Source: Dirofilaria immitis | Taxonomy: Eukaryota > Nematoda > Chromadorea > Rhabditida > Onchocercidae | DNA: 64,000 nt | Assembly: GCA_024305405.1 (NCBI GenBank) | Contig: JAKNDB010000103.1 | Coordinates: 3,162,001 to 3,226,000 of the forward strand | Direction: 5' to 3' | Shown: positions 11,525 through 26,731 of the stretch, piece after piece | Layout of the letters: each line of letters opens with the position of its first letter | Position numbering within the stretch: the stretch's first letter is position 1 | The notes under the pieces: generated by a model | Database searches by the model: none | Told to the model about the DNA's origin: nothing | What the model saw: the letters and a program-made list of their open reading frames with translations, nothing else | Made by a program: the position numbers and the translations under genes

Positions 11525-12385
11525 AGCGAGCCATACTTAATGAATGGTAATATTATCATCGAAAAAGGAACCAACAATTTAGCCAACAACATACGAAAAC
11601 AAAGGTCTGAATCCAGAGGGTGAGTTAATTATGAAGGAAGTAAGTGAAAGGGAAGAAACAGAATTAGATAAGTTTGATCCAAAGAATATTAAATATCAAT
11701 ATCTTTTCGACGTGTTGCAGATAGAATTTAAGAAACAATTGACTAAACTGTATCAGAGAAGCTGCCAAAACAGAAACAACTTATTATTATTGATTGAATG
11801 GTTATCGACTGTCAATCCAACACTGGCTGTTAAACTATTGTTGCAAAGAAACGATATAATAGCAAAACGAATTAAAGGAAAACTGTTAATAGCTCCCTGT
11901 AGTTTCAATGCCTCTGAATGGAAAACTGTAGATTTCAAAGCAGGTAGAGTGAGCAAATTCGAAATTGAGAAAATTAATGCAGATTTAGATATATTAGCCC
12001 AAACACTCGGAATAACGAACCCAGTACATGGTCCAACACGAGAGGAATCTTTACGGGAACTAATAGTTGAACAAGGGAAGAATTGGTAAATCAACTAGAA
12101 ATCGAATTCGATGAAACCACTGAATTAATAGAACAAGAATTATCAGAAGTTATGAAACGTTGGAAACTGATCACCTTTAGTATAATTGTTTTCGTAATAT
12201 TAATTATAATAATTGTTATCAAACTAAAATTTGAATTAATTCGATCTCCTTGTCGTTTTTTCTGTATTAGAACCTCAAATCGAAGGGTAGATAATTCTAT
12301 GGAACTTGTACGGGTTCCTACACCCAAAAGAGGGATCAAGAACCACCCAACACCATTCAATACTTTCCCATTGTTCTTTCCTTAA
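11525..12385 (+). pseudogene. Env-like third reading frame remnant of the BEL/Pao element
   Basis: Downstream of pol two segments in different frames (11631-12089 and 12083-12385) encode a Glu/Lys-rich helical region, a Cys-containing stretch, and then a single strong transmembrane helix of about 20 residues (LITFSIIVFVILIIIIVIKL, about 12169-12228) followed by a short basic tail. A membrane-anchored protein between pol and the 3' LTR fits the env-like genes known in some nematode BEL/Pao elements such as Ascaris Tas. The N-terminal part appears lost together with the integrase core. Inference from position and topology; sequence homology to any named glycoprotein was not shown. Confidence 0.5.
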
Positions 12386-12413
12386 ATAGCCCTTCATCCC
12401 GTTTCCTCGGGAA

Positions 12414-12919
12414 TGTTGGGAAACCGAGAGAAAATTAATTCAAATTTATTCCTAAAAATACATTTTTGTAACAAATAATTAATTCATTAACGATTCCTGT
12501 TTCTCACACTAATTCGTCAACGATTTCCTGTTTTTGCACTAATCAAAATATTTATGTAAATTTTCTTATTCATCATTCACCCAAAATCCTTTCCCACATT
12601 TGTTCCAATCCAAATATCTGTTTTATCTATTTACAAATCTTACCAAACAAAATATCTGTTTTATCTATTTACAAAATCTTCCAATCCAAATATCTGTTTT
12701 ATCTATTTACAAATCTTACCAATCCAAATTTTTTTCTCTCATCACGCCCCTTTTATCACCTTATATAAACATAACCACAGCAACAGATTTCAGTTTTGTT
12801 TTGTTTTGTTTTTGTTTTTTAACCTCCTTGACCACAGTTTGCGGCCTTTTTTCCTTTCTTCCCTTTAATAAAATAATCGTTATTTGTTGATTGTCCCCGC
12901 AGCAAAAATTTCCACAACA
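12414..12919 (+). repeat. 3' LTR of the BEL/Pao element (506 bp)
   Basis: Nearly identical to the 5' LTR. It starts TGTTGGGAAACCGAG (C to T at base 4) and ends CCACAACA. It has three 38-bp tandem units (12605-12718) instead of five. Other differences are few and include homopolymer lengths. No clear polypurine tract sits directly before it. Confidence 0.92.
12605..12718 (+). repeat. Three 38-bp tandem units inside the 3' LTR
   Basis: Same unit as at 6655-6844, with exactly one 76-bp dimer fewer. The copy-number change arose after, or during, the insertion of this element. Confidence 0.9.
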
Positions 12920-13767
12920 AGGCAATCAATTTCATTAAAAGTCTTGTTTCAATTTTCTCGACAACCGTACTACTATGATCCGTTCTTGCCATCAAGATAA
13001 TACAATTGCCGAGTTTAGTTTTTTTTCTTTTTTTTAAATGATATTTGAAGAGGCAAAGTTTTAAACTTTCTACAGTATCTCTACATTTTTTTTTTTATTA
13101 CAACATCTTCATTTTTTTGTTTGTTTGTTCATTCTATCTTCGAAACGAATCGGCGCCTTTAATTTAAACATTTGATTTATTACAAATAATGCTATTCAAA
13201 TAAATACTTATTGTTGACCTTTTGTCGTTCCTGTGCTTATGTTGACTCTCTCAATTTTTAAAAATATTGCTCACATTGATTTTCTTACTTATCACCTATT
13301 TCTTACTCATCATCTATCCCTACGTTGATTTCGCCATCCCAATAATTACCATATCATAGACATAACCATAAACACGATTATTCCTGAATTTTTTTTTTCA
13401 GGAACTAGTTGCACAGTGTAACCCAGTTCTCGTATTCTCGTCAAAGTAATCTAAAGCTACTTGATGTAATTCGCTTTAGAAAATTGGCATCTTCTAGAGC
13501 TCATAATAATTTATAATGGATGAGACTTGGGAGAGAGGACTCGAAATTTAAACAGAAGTAAAAAGGGGAGGGGGAGGGGGTTTACAGTATTGGTGAAAGT
13601 GTTGTGAGTTGTAGCTCATTAATTTGCAACGCGAGTTCAAAGGTCATACGCTATCATCTGAATTATTTATATCAGTCATATCATCTCTATATATATTGTT
13701 ATTGTTATGACGTTACGTACAACATTCCTGCATACATATTCATTGAATTATACGTATATATTCAGAT
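12920..13767. other. Intergenic stretch before RIOK2
   Basis: AT-rich with several poly(T) runs and one conspicuous G-rich tract at 13565-13580 (G4-A-G5-A-G5). It probably contains the promoter or outron of RIOK2. No gene seen. Confidence 0.5.
13755..13765 (+). promoter_or_regulatory. Candidate trans-splice (SL) acceptor of RIOK2
   Basis: ATATTCAG ends at 13765, two bases before the ATG at 13768. Consensus and spacing fit spliced-leader addition. Confidence 0.5.
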
Positions 13768-17207
<3,440 letters not shown>

Positions 17208-17701
17208 GGATTGTTCTGGATGGGATTTTTGAGGATTGTTTCAAATCATAAATACGAAATTTGTTCGTTTAGGCGCATGTGATATATTTTCGGACTGCTT
17301 GCAAGTATGCTTAAAGGGTTACCAGTTCTATAAGATGAAGGTTCATAGCATAAGGTACATTCATTATTAGTTTAGATGAATTCAAAATTACCATGTCAAC
17401 TATTATCGAAAATAGCGAGGTTTCACAGAAAAGTTTTTCAAGTTTCTACTGGATCAGAATTTTTTGTTTCTTATTATTGTGATGTTTTTTTACAAAAAAT
17501 TTTCAGTGATTTGTTTGTTATATAATAAATATGATTTCGTATTGTTTCTTCGAACATTGTGGGTACAAGTGACCTGATCAATTTATAATTTTAATGTAAA
17601 ATTTATTTTAGGCGAAACTTAATTTAAATATTGATGTTTTTATAAAAAAGTATAGTTTTTACAAACTAGTGGATCTTCCAGGCTCTTCTGCTGGCGAAGG
17701 C
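17208..17701. other. Intergenic stretch between RIOK2 and HPRT
   Basis: AT-rich; no coding exon seen. It ends with the TCTTCCAG acceptor at 17681 that precedes the HPRT ATG by 20 bases. Confidence 0.5.
17672..17681 (+). promoter_or_regulatory. Candidate trans-splice (SL) acceptor of HPRT
   Basis: ATCTTCCAG ends at 17681 and the first in-frame ATG is at 17702. In an operon this would be the site that frees the HPRT mRNA from the RIOK2 transcript. Confidence 0.45.
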
Positions 17702-19358
17702 ATGAAGAACGATTCAGATTCGAGAATTTCAATTCCAGATGATGCTGAGGTATCTGTTTGCTTATTTATGAGGGTCATGAGAAAGATGCGGGGTTTACGT
17801 TTTCTTTGTCCTTATCAGCACATACCTAGTTTTTCGAGAATTTTAGTAAATTGATACATCATTGTTTGAAATTTTAGTTCAAACTAGGATCATTCATACT
17901 TCCACAGTGCTATTACGATGAATTGAAAGCGGTATTGATACCGAATGGTCTTATTTGTGATCGAATCAAATGTCTTGCGCGAGAAATATTCCAAGCTATC
18001 GGCGATAAAGTAATGCTGTGTTATTATTCACTTCAGAATTTTCTATGTCTCATTCCAGAAATATGTAAAAATTTACTAAAGAGAACTATTAGAAAAATTT
18101 GTTCGATTAATTTTTCGTTGTTATATTAATTCTTTTCCTCATTTATGGCCTTATCTGATTTCTTGTTGTAGCCGCTGGTAATAATTTGTATACTGAAAGG
18201 TTCATTTCGATTCTTTACACAATTACTTAAAGAATTAACACGTGTTCGAGCATCCTGCAAACATCTACTAGACGTTGAATTCATCCGAGTCAAGGTTGTT
18301 ATCAATTCATTATTTCATCAGTTGCTAGCGAAAGTGCAATGAAGTAAAATGATTTTGAGAAATAAAAAGATTTCAGATGATTTCTTATTGAAAACAGATG
18401 TTCTTTAAGTATGTAGGGTTTGTAGAACTTGTGTTGTATAGGTTTTCTGTAGTTCAATCTATTATGTCTGATTAATTTAGATGGCTGTTTATTGATTGGT
18501 AGAAGTTTTGTTTTTAACTGCTCTTCTCTATTAAATATTGTATCTTAATAGAGAACATCGAAAATTTTTTTCGTTATTTGAAACAATAATGTATTAGAAT
18601 GTGTTGTGAGACTTGATATTGTAATCGTTTTACACTATTTGTTTCATGTCATATTTATATCAGAGTTATACGAATACTGGACGTTCTGATACAATGGAGA
18701 TAATCGGTCTTTTAAATACAAAACAACTGGAAAATAAAAATATTATGGTAAAAATTTATGCTGTTTACTTTATGCGGTTTCTGAATAGTTAAACATGTTT
18801 CTGTTACTCATATAGTGTGATACATTTGGGAGGTCGAATTTAAGGGTCACAGAATTTGTTCAAATGAAAGGATGTACTAGTTGGCCTTCTTCTTATTCAT
18901 ATATTTCGACATAAGAAAAATATTGTTACAGATCGTAGAAGATATTGTGGATAGTGGCACAACAATGTCACAGCTTCTGAAAAGGTTGGAAGAAATAAAA
19001 GTGAAGCAGAAATGGACCGCAATTTTACTATCTAAGAGATGCAAGAGAGAATTTGAGGTACCTAGCTTTGTATTGTTTAGCAGAAAAGTGAAAAGGAGTG
19101 TTATAAAATAATGATTAGGAAATAGGTCTGAAGGGAATATTTATTTTATGTTCATCTGACGTGCTTCAGTCATTATGAATCCAATGTTTTTTTTATTACT
19201 GGTTGTGTCTTCAGGTGCAAGAAGACTTCGTAGCTTTTGACATACCAAATAAATTCGTTGTTGGCTTTGGATTGGACTATAATCAGAAGTTCCGGGATTT
19301 GGAACATATATGCATAATGAACGAAGCGGGTATTGAAAAATACAAAGTGGCAGAATAG
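17702..19358 (+). CDS. hprt-1: Hypoxanthine-guanine phosphoribosyltransferase
   Basis: Six exons (17702-17749, 17878-18009, 18172-18294, 18664-18747, 18932-19057, 19215-19358), all in perfect phase, give 218 residues, the same length as human HPRT. The enzyme makes IMP and GMP from hypoxanthine or guanine and PRPP in the cytosol (purine salvage). Seen motifs are [15 protein letters not shown] (first PRPP/pyrophosphate loop), the flexible-loop segment [12 protein letters not shown], the PRPP signature [12 protein letters not shown] with the catalytic Asp, and [22 protein letters not shown] with the base-binding and metal-binding residues near the C-terminus. The start is chosen at the first ATG after a TTCCAG acceptor; a longer frame begins only with GTG. 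No frameshift is seen here, in contrast to its neighbours. Confidence 0.95.
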
Positions 19359-19552
19359 ACATTTGAGGCCGTTCAATAACATTGTTTAATACCTTCGAAA
19401 CATTTTTTGGATCTTTATTATTAATTATTTATTTCTCCATTTTACTATCGCGCTTTCTACAAGGCTACTATCTAAATAAACTTGCCTAATCATATTAACT
19501 GTCGGTCTTGAGAAATTTCATTATTATAAATACCATTATTATTATTATTATA

Positions 19553-19576
19553 AATAGTAAGTTATGGCTTACTATT
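19553..19576. repeat. Short hairpin with 9-bp stem in a direct-repeat pair
   Basis: AATAGTAAG, a 6-base loop, then CTTACTATT. The left arm plus loop is repeated directly downstream. It lies about 200 bp past the HPRT stop. Role unknown. Confidence 0.6.
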
Positions 19577-20446
19577 ATAAATAGTAAGTCATGGCTAATA
19601 GGTGTTTCGAACTTTTATATTCCTATTATTTTTTTATTATTTTGTTATCCTTTTCTTAACTTTATTAAATCAATTATTTCCTTTTAAAAATTTGTAGAGT
19701 TTTTAATTTTCAGAATTTTATGTTTGTTACATTCTTCACTGATTTATTTTCATGTTTTTCTGATTTTAAATGAAATTTTGTAAAGATTTATAAATTCCTA
19801 ATTTTTATTAACATTTTAAGAGAAGTTAATATGGTAATCCTATTATTGGTTTATCATATATGCCCACTGCTAAATCAGCATAGTATAGGAAGTCTTTGGG
19901 CGGAATTCTAAATTTTCAAAATTATAAATATGTCAAGGATCGATTTATTGTGATAATAATGAGCCTAAAATAAATAGTTGTGGATCAAAGCTTAGAATAT
20001 TGTGCCTTACAATATTTGTAAAACTGTGTCACGATTTGCATCGCTATAATTTGATTGTTTTGCTACAATAAATGCTAGAATAAATTTTATTACCGAGAAA
20101 TATTATATTTAGGGTATTTTTGCATCAAACCACAGAGGTTTTATCTGAAGATTCGCTGGTGGTAGCATTTATAAGCATAATAATCGAATTTTGAAGCCGA
20201 ACTCGTAGCTTTAGCTTGATTTTTATCATGAGTAACTTTAAATAATCTGATAATATGTTGATCGCAAAATATTGATGTGAAAATTTCAAATCTATGGATA
20301 TGATAGTTCTTTGGAAAGGAAATACTTTACAATTTTCAGAAAACTTCTGCATAGTTAGAAAAATAAGAGGGATGATAAAAGTTAGTAACTATAAGCAGAT
20401 TCTCTCTAATCAAAAATGATGAAAGAAACGGCGACAAGTGTTTCTT

Positions 20447-20456
20447 GCCATTTTAG
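20447..20456 (+). promoter_or_regulatory. Candidate trans-splice (SL) acceptor of the 152-residue gene
   Basis: CCATTTTAG ends at 20456, three bases before ATG 20460. Confidence 0.5.
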
Positions 20457-20459
20457 CAA

Positions 20460-21297
20460 ATGGCTTCGATTTCTACAGTAATGGAAGATATCAGTTTGAT
20501 CGGTGAACAAATATTCGATCATACTGCTCCTATACGGAATCAGATTGACAAATTTTTGAATAATTTTGAACGTAATGAACGGCACAAAGAATTTGATGGT
20601 ATTATTCGAGCTAGTCATTCGGTATGCATTATTAATATCAGTGCAGCAGTTGCATAATTTACTGGTGATGATTTAAAACTTTTTAAATTACATTTTAACA
20701 ATTTTCTTACTGGAAAAAGTTATAAGCATTCTTTACTATTTATGTTATCTCATTACTTCATTAGATAAATTGATCATGTACATGTGTGGTTGTATTACAG
20801 TTGGTAGAAGCAGCAGATGTCCCATTGGAAATGATATTAGCAAAAATGATTTACAGCAGCTCAATAAACAGATTGTGAAAACAACATCCAAATTGTTGGA
20901 ACTTACAGTTCCTCTTTATCAGAAAGTAATCATTCTTTGTTTTTTGATTTATTAGCAATGTGTTATTTTGACCTACTCGTTTTGTGCAACAATTTTTAGT
21001 CTTTGGATTGGATCAATGAAAACTTTCAATTTATGAGCAACTTATCTCACCGTTGCTAATAAATAAGATGCTCTGATTTTCCTCCTAAAATATCTAGTAA
21101 TAAATTATTATGATCGAACTTTATAGGAACACGAAGATTATTTAGAAGCAGTACGTAAAAGTCAGAATGAACAGAAAACGGTAATGGAATTAGCGATTGA
21201 GAGGCAACGACAAGCGTTTAAAGAGGGTGATACTAATGCAGATGACATCCTCGTTTCTCCTAATATTTCCAGTACTACTGAAATTAACTTGGACTGA
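20460..21297 (+). CDS. Unrecognised conserved-looking helical protein, 152 residues
   Basis: Three exons: 20460-20621, 20801-20925, 21127-21297. I do not recognise the family. The product is acidic, almost entirely predicted helix, with heptad-like stretches (IRNQIDKFLNNFERNERHKEF; QLNKQIVKTTSKLLELTVPLYQK; SQNEQKTVMELAIERQRQAF) and a short Ser/Thr/Asp tail, no signal peptide and no membrane segment. A small subunit of a larger complex is a fair guess but unproven. Exon 2 is 125 nt while both neighbours are in phase 0, so it needs 126. One more A in the A5 run at 20842-20846 joins LVEAADVPLEMILAK to NDLQQLNKQIV. As printed the frame stops early. It sits between HPRT and GNL2 on the same strand with its own AG acceptor. 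Confidence 0.75.
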
Positions 21298-21949
21298 GAT
21301 GTTTCTCCTGTAAATTATTGTTTGTTTCTTTATTGATTTATTATTTTTCTTTCGCTACCATTATTTTTTTGATCTGATTTAAATTATATTCTAGATTTAA
21401 ATGTTATTATTGGATGTTTACTTGAGAGTTATTTCAAATAAATTTTAAAAATAGTAAATTTCGATGTTATCGATATGTAAAATTTTATTACATGTTTTTT
21501 AATTTTGCGTTTAATTAGCATTAATTGTCTTCTTTTCTGTTTATCTGCAGATACATACTCGGATTTTTATTATTTAGCCAGTGATCGTATGGAAAGATGT
21601 AGACTAGTACTATTTGTAAGCATTTTTAACAATACCTTTAGTCTTTACTGATCTTCTTGTTTCGCTCCTTCATTTAAAATCTTTCATTTCATATGTAGAT
21701 TTTTCATCTCTCCTTGTTTGCTCTTATGCATTAAGTAGTATAAAGAAGTTGCAAATTAGAAATCGCTATGCATTTTATTTGAAAAACCATCATTTATATG
21801 GCATTTTCAGTTTCTTTTTTGAACATTTTATCCAGTCATTCAAGCCCAACGTTTGTATATTTGCTCATCGTTTTTGACGGAAATGAATGGTATTTAACAA
21901 TTCTAGTTATAAAGTCATTATTATTAAATTTATTACAGGGAGAAGCAGC
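21298..21949. other. Intergenic stretch before GNL2
   Basis: AT-rich, 650 bp, no gene seen. It ends with a TATTACAG acceptor. Confidence 0.5.
21929..21938 (+). promoter_or_regulatory. Candidate trans-splice (SL) acceptor of GNL2
   Basis: TTTATTACAG ends at 21938, 11 bases before the ATG at 21950. Confidence 0.45.
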
Positions 21950-24900
21950 ATGGCCAAAAAACGTTCATCACTAAAAAGAATCGTCCTGATTCTACGAGTT
22001 CAAATAAGAAGAACAAAAAGTTTATGAGACCAGCACATGGAAGAGGAACAAATTTGACGTTCAAAAAGGCGAGCACAGTTTGAATCCAGGTAAGGTTTAA
22101 GATTTCAGGTAAAGAAGTCAGTGAGTCGAATATTTTTATTTAGGGATCAGCGCCTTATTGTTGAAATAATATTAAATTTTGGAATTGGCTGATTGAAATT
22201 AGTAATTCATTATCTTACGTATTCATTTTAGAGAATTAAAGATATCAGTGTAAATAATAATTTGAAATTCTTCATTTTTATATCGTTTGAATATTCATTA
22301 TTGCAGATCGTAAAGCGAAAGGAGATCATTTTCGCTCCAGAGCTACTATCAATCGGTTACGCATGTACAAAAATTTTAAACCTATTAGGTTAGTCTTGCG
22401 CGAAAATTTTTCAAAATGAACAAGGTTATAATTTATTAACAGTTACCTCAAATTTGTAAACTTTCTAGTTTTTTACAGAGATGCCAAAGGTAAAATTGTC
22501 AAAGCTGCGCCTTATCAAGAATGGCTGTCTTCTGGAACAGTTGCCAGAGTAGAACCTCATCGAAAATGGTTTGGTGAGTATATTTTTCTTTTTAAACGCT
22601 TTGCAAATATGAAACAGAAGAAAATTTCTCTGCACTTGATAAGAAATCAGAAAACCTGGATATCATAGAAGACAATGTCTCTTTTCAGTACTAACTTAGT
22701 TTAAATTTGAGAAATTAATGAGAAATAGATATGCTAACTTAACAGTACACCATCCACTTCATTATGGAGATAAAAGAGAGAAAAGTAAACCAAATATTTG
22801 TATATTATCAAGAATAAAGATTCGAAGAAGAAAAAGGATATAATTACGTATGCCCTACACATGCTGCTTAAAATAAAAATATCTTTAAGAGAATTTGCTT
22901 AAAAAGAAGTTGACATATCACAAAGTACAAGTTATACTTGAATATCACAAAGTACAATTACAATGACTATAAATTAACAAAATGTAATGATGTCTGTTAA
23001 TTTTTGAGAAATTCTATATAATATAATCAAATAAAGGAAATACTCGTGTGGTTGGACAGGAACAGCTGCAGAAATTCCAGGAGAATTTAGGAAAAACATT
23101 ACATGATCCATTCCAAGTGGTAATGCGGCAAACTAAACTTCCTATTTCACTGTTAACTGAAAAAGCGAAGGTAAGTCTCATTTCTAATTCACATTTTTGT
23201 TCAGATTAGAAATTAATTGGCATGAAGCTTTATCCATTGAATCCAATAGGCGTTATGTAGGTAAAAGCACCTGAAGCGATATGATTTATTTTATTTTTAG
23301 TGCCTCTAGTGACTCAAACATTTAAATTAATTTTTAAAATACTTTTAGCAACAGCGTGTGCACGTACTTGATACGGAGAGTTTCGAATATACTTTTGGCA
23401 AAAAAGCACTTAGAAAGAAACCAAAAGTGAAAATAGAAAACCTTGAGGTATACTCTTTTATGATTGCTCCATTGTGTTTGATAGCCCACAAAACTTATGA
23501 AAGAATATTAATTTTCATATTTGCAGACATTATGCGGCGAGGTTGTTCAACGAGCCGAACAATACGATGAGACAGCTGACAGCAGTTTGATCAAAAATGC
23601 GAATCCCGAAGCTATGGAGAATTCAAATCCGTTGTTTAAAGCCGGGCAGAGTAATCGTGTTTGGGGAGAGCTCTACAAGGTTTTTGTTGGTTATGATTTT
23701 TTTATACCAGTTGTCCGATATTGGTTTTACTTTATAGGAATAGAAATGTTGACTCTATTGTATTGTAATTTCTTTGATCTTTTTATAAATTTCAGGTAAT
23801 CGATTCATCAGATGTTGTTGTGGAAGTAGTTGATGGACGTAATCCAATGGGAACTCGATGTCTTCATATTGAACAGTTTTTGCGGAAAGAAAAACCCCAT
23901 AAGCATTTAATTTTGGTTTTGAACAAGGTTGATCTGGCACCAACTTGGGTCACGGTATATTGTTTGCTTTTCGGCTTATATTTTCCTTATTTAAAACTCT
24001 TTTCGTAAGCTTTTATTTTATATTTTTTATTAAAGACGAGGACAATTGTTTATTAATCATTATTTATAATATTAAATTCTGGCTTGGAAAAGTAAATTTT
24101 TGAAATGTTCCATAAAATTTTAAAGTGTATTTTTATTTCAGAAGAAATGGTTGGCATTATTATCGCAGGAACTGCCCACAGTGGCTTTCCATGCATCTAT
24201 GCAACATTCTTTTGGCAAAGGAACATTGATCAACTTGTTGAGACAATTTGCAAATCTTCATAAAGATCGTCAGCAGGTATTTATCCCATTCATGAACATT
24301 TAAAATGAAATTTCCTTATTCAATTTTTAACGATTTTTGTTCACTTTATATGGTTCCAGATATTTTCATGTTACACATCTAGAAACCATAATTAACAATG
24401 AGGAAATTGCATTACAGATAAGTGTTGGTTTCATTGGTTATCCGAATGTTGGTAAATCTTCAATAATCAATACACTTCGAGCTAAACGAGTTTGTAAAAC
24501 TGCACCAATTGCAGGAGAAACTAAAGTTAGTGTCGTTATGATTTATTTTTTTTAATTACTCTAATAAAGTATGCTGTTCATAATTTAGTTGTAATAAACA
24601 GAAGAGATATTCTGTTTTTCTTGATCATCTTTGGAAGTGAGGTTTTTATTTGTGTTTAAAAAAAGCAAATTAAGGTATGGCAGTACGTTAGTTTGATGCG
24701 ACGTATTTATATGATTGACTGCCCAGGTGTTGTTTATCCACAAGGAGATTCGGAGACCGAAATCATTCTAAAAGGAGTGGTTAGTCTAATTTTTGTGTTT
24801 AACCAGTGTTTTAATCTCAGTTTATTTTTATATTTATAATATTTTCTGACCTTTGATTTACTGTCGTAAAATGATATTTTTATATGCTTAAATTATCGTT

Positions 24901-26731
24901 TTAAAGTAAGAGTTTTTCATTTATTCCACTTTAAAAGACTCGAACGATAGTATAATTAACAGCAAACAGTTGTCAATGCAATTTTGTTTTATGTCATGCA
25001 TAGGTGTAATGCCAAATTTGTTGTTGCTTGGCGTGATTGATTAATTTAAGCAATTAATCTTTGTGAACGTATTTTTTTATTTTTGTAAACATACTTCTGT
25101 TTTTAGGTACGTGTCGAAAATGTGAAGGACCCAATCAATCATGTGCAAGGAGTCTTAGATCGAGTAAGAGAACAATATTTGTTGAAAACATATTCCATCG
25201 ATCCTTGGAATAATGTGTATGATTTCCTGACAAAAATTTGCATTAAGACGGGTCGACTATTAAAGGTAAAGCATTTTATTCCAATCATTTTTGCAAGAAT
25301 TATTTTCCGATGATTTAATTATTTTTCTTCTTAAGATTAGGTTAAATATTAAAGACTGATTTTGGCTTTTAATGCCATGCTATTTTTAGACCCAGTTTTT
25401 TCATTAATAGCATAGAATTTATTTTAGGGTGGTGAGCCTGACTGGAACACAGCAGCAAAAATTATATTGAATGATTTTCAACGAGGTCGTTTGCCCTACT
25501 ATGTTCTTCCTCCTGGTTGTGAATTGCAAAGTGCACATGAACACGGCGAAGATAGGGTAAAAATTTGTTCAATTTGTAATTTAAGGTTTTGTCATGTCTG
25601 CTGATGATGTGTAAAAAGAATAACTACACGTGATCTTATCTGATAGCATCTTATCAAAGTTTGCTAACTGATATGTGATGAGACTGAAGCACAAAACACA
25701 AGCAAGAACATGCGCTGTTTTTTCTTTGGTATCCTAACTAAAACGATAAACTTTTAGTGTGAAGAAGAAACAGTAACGAATGAATGCAACAATCCAAGTG
25801 ATATTGTCGATGAGGAAAAAATGTAAGCAATCCTTTAAATTATTTCTATTTCTAACTCCAAGATTCTTTCTTGAATAATTTAAGATGTGTTCATTATTGA
25901 ATTGTTAGCATTTTTGTTGTTATTACTCGCTAATATAACGGTAATAATTTTTTTCAGAAAACTGGTGATAATAATGATAATGATGATGCCGATGACAACG
26001 ATGACAACGATGATGGTACTCTGACGGATATAGATTCAACGTGTAGTGGTCTTACTAATTTGACGGATCTAGACGATTTAGATTTTCAACTTCCGGAAGC
26101 ACCTGAAGGTACCATCGATGCCGGTGCTGAACCCGTAGTGAATTTTGCATTTCTTAGAAATTCTTTTTAACTTCATTCATTTGAAATGGGAAATATTTTT
26201 GTATGATTGATTACAAAGGGGCAGATACATTATAGTAATTCCAATCATTTACTGCTTCAGGAAAAGAATGAGTCGAAAATAAAAAAACGACGAACACGAG
26301 GGAAGAGAGCGGGGAAAAAAGTGACGGAGAAGCGTAATAGATTGAAACGTGAGAAACCATTTGACAAGGTAATCTTTTTCTTAAATCTTTTTGTTTGCTA
26401 GATGCTATTTTTAATGGAGGAGTTGGATTTTATATCAAAAAAGAGAGAAGGATAGTTTTCTGCTGAATATGGTAAAATGATTATAATGCATTGCAACTAC
26501 ATCGTTCATCCATCATCACAATTATTCTAATAGGAACATAAAAGGAATTATCTGCATATTGCAAAAGCTGTTGATATTTACCTCTTGATAACTTAATTGA
26601 AGCATTAGTGATGAAATGAATTGCAGTGCAGTGGAGTTGTTGAATTTGGTTTAAATGAGGAAAGGAAGCAGGATAAAAATTCTTGGAGAAGGAAATTAAA
26701 GAAGCGTCAACGTGTCAAGCATCAGCAATAA
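21950..26731 (+). CDS. ngp-1: GNL2/NOG2 nucleolar GTP-binding protein 2
   Basis: Sixteen exons spanning 21950-22089 to 26627-26731, about 651 residues. The product is a circularly permuted GTPase needed for assembly and export of pre-60S ribosomes, acting in the nucleolus. Motifs appear in the permuted order: G4 [12 protein letters not shown] (exon 7), the [12 protein letters not shown] block (exon 8), then G1 [12 protein letters not shown] (exon 9), G2/G3 with PIAGETK and IDCPGVVYP (exons 9-10). Before them come the NOG2 N-terminal domain ([44 protein letters not shown]-like). The tail is Asp-rich then strongly basic, as expected for a nucleolar protein. Three one-base gaps are implied by exon phases: A5 at 21973-21977 and T3 at 22079-22081 in exon 1 (140 nt, 142 needed), and A6 at 25816-25821 in exon 13 (65 nt, 66 needed). 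Confidence 0.94.

Larger units (their letters stand above)
6464..12919 (+). mobile_element. BEL/Pao-type LTR retrotransposon, 6.46 kb
   Basis: Two LTRs beginning TG(T/C/T)xGGGAAACCGAG and ending TTTCCACAACA flank gag, protease, reverse transcriptase, RNase H and integrase segments in the order typical of BEL/Pao. A candidate tRNA primer-binding site follows the 5' LTR. Flanking 5-mers GGGCA (left) and AGGCA (right) are a near-perfect target-site duplication. The LTRs are almost identical outside an internal repeat, so the insertion is young. The coding frame is broken many times, mostly at short homopolymers, and the catalytic core of integrase is missing, so this copy is non-autonomous as read. 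It sits between MFAP1 and RIOK2. Confidence 0.93.
19359..20459. other. Intergenic stretch after HPRT
   Basis: AT-rich, 1.1 kb. It contains the small hairpin at 19553-19576 and a pair of about 27-bp direct repeats around it (TATAAATAGTAAGT(T/C)ATGGCT). No gene is supportable. TTTTAG at 20456 precedes the next ATG. Confidence 0.55.

Noticed and set aside
12290..12413. Polypurine tract directly before the 3' LTR of the main element
   Set aside because: The bases before 12414 are pyrimidine-rich (CCCGTTTCCTCGGG); a purine run exists only about 80 bp upstream, so no site is called.
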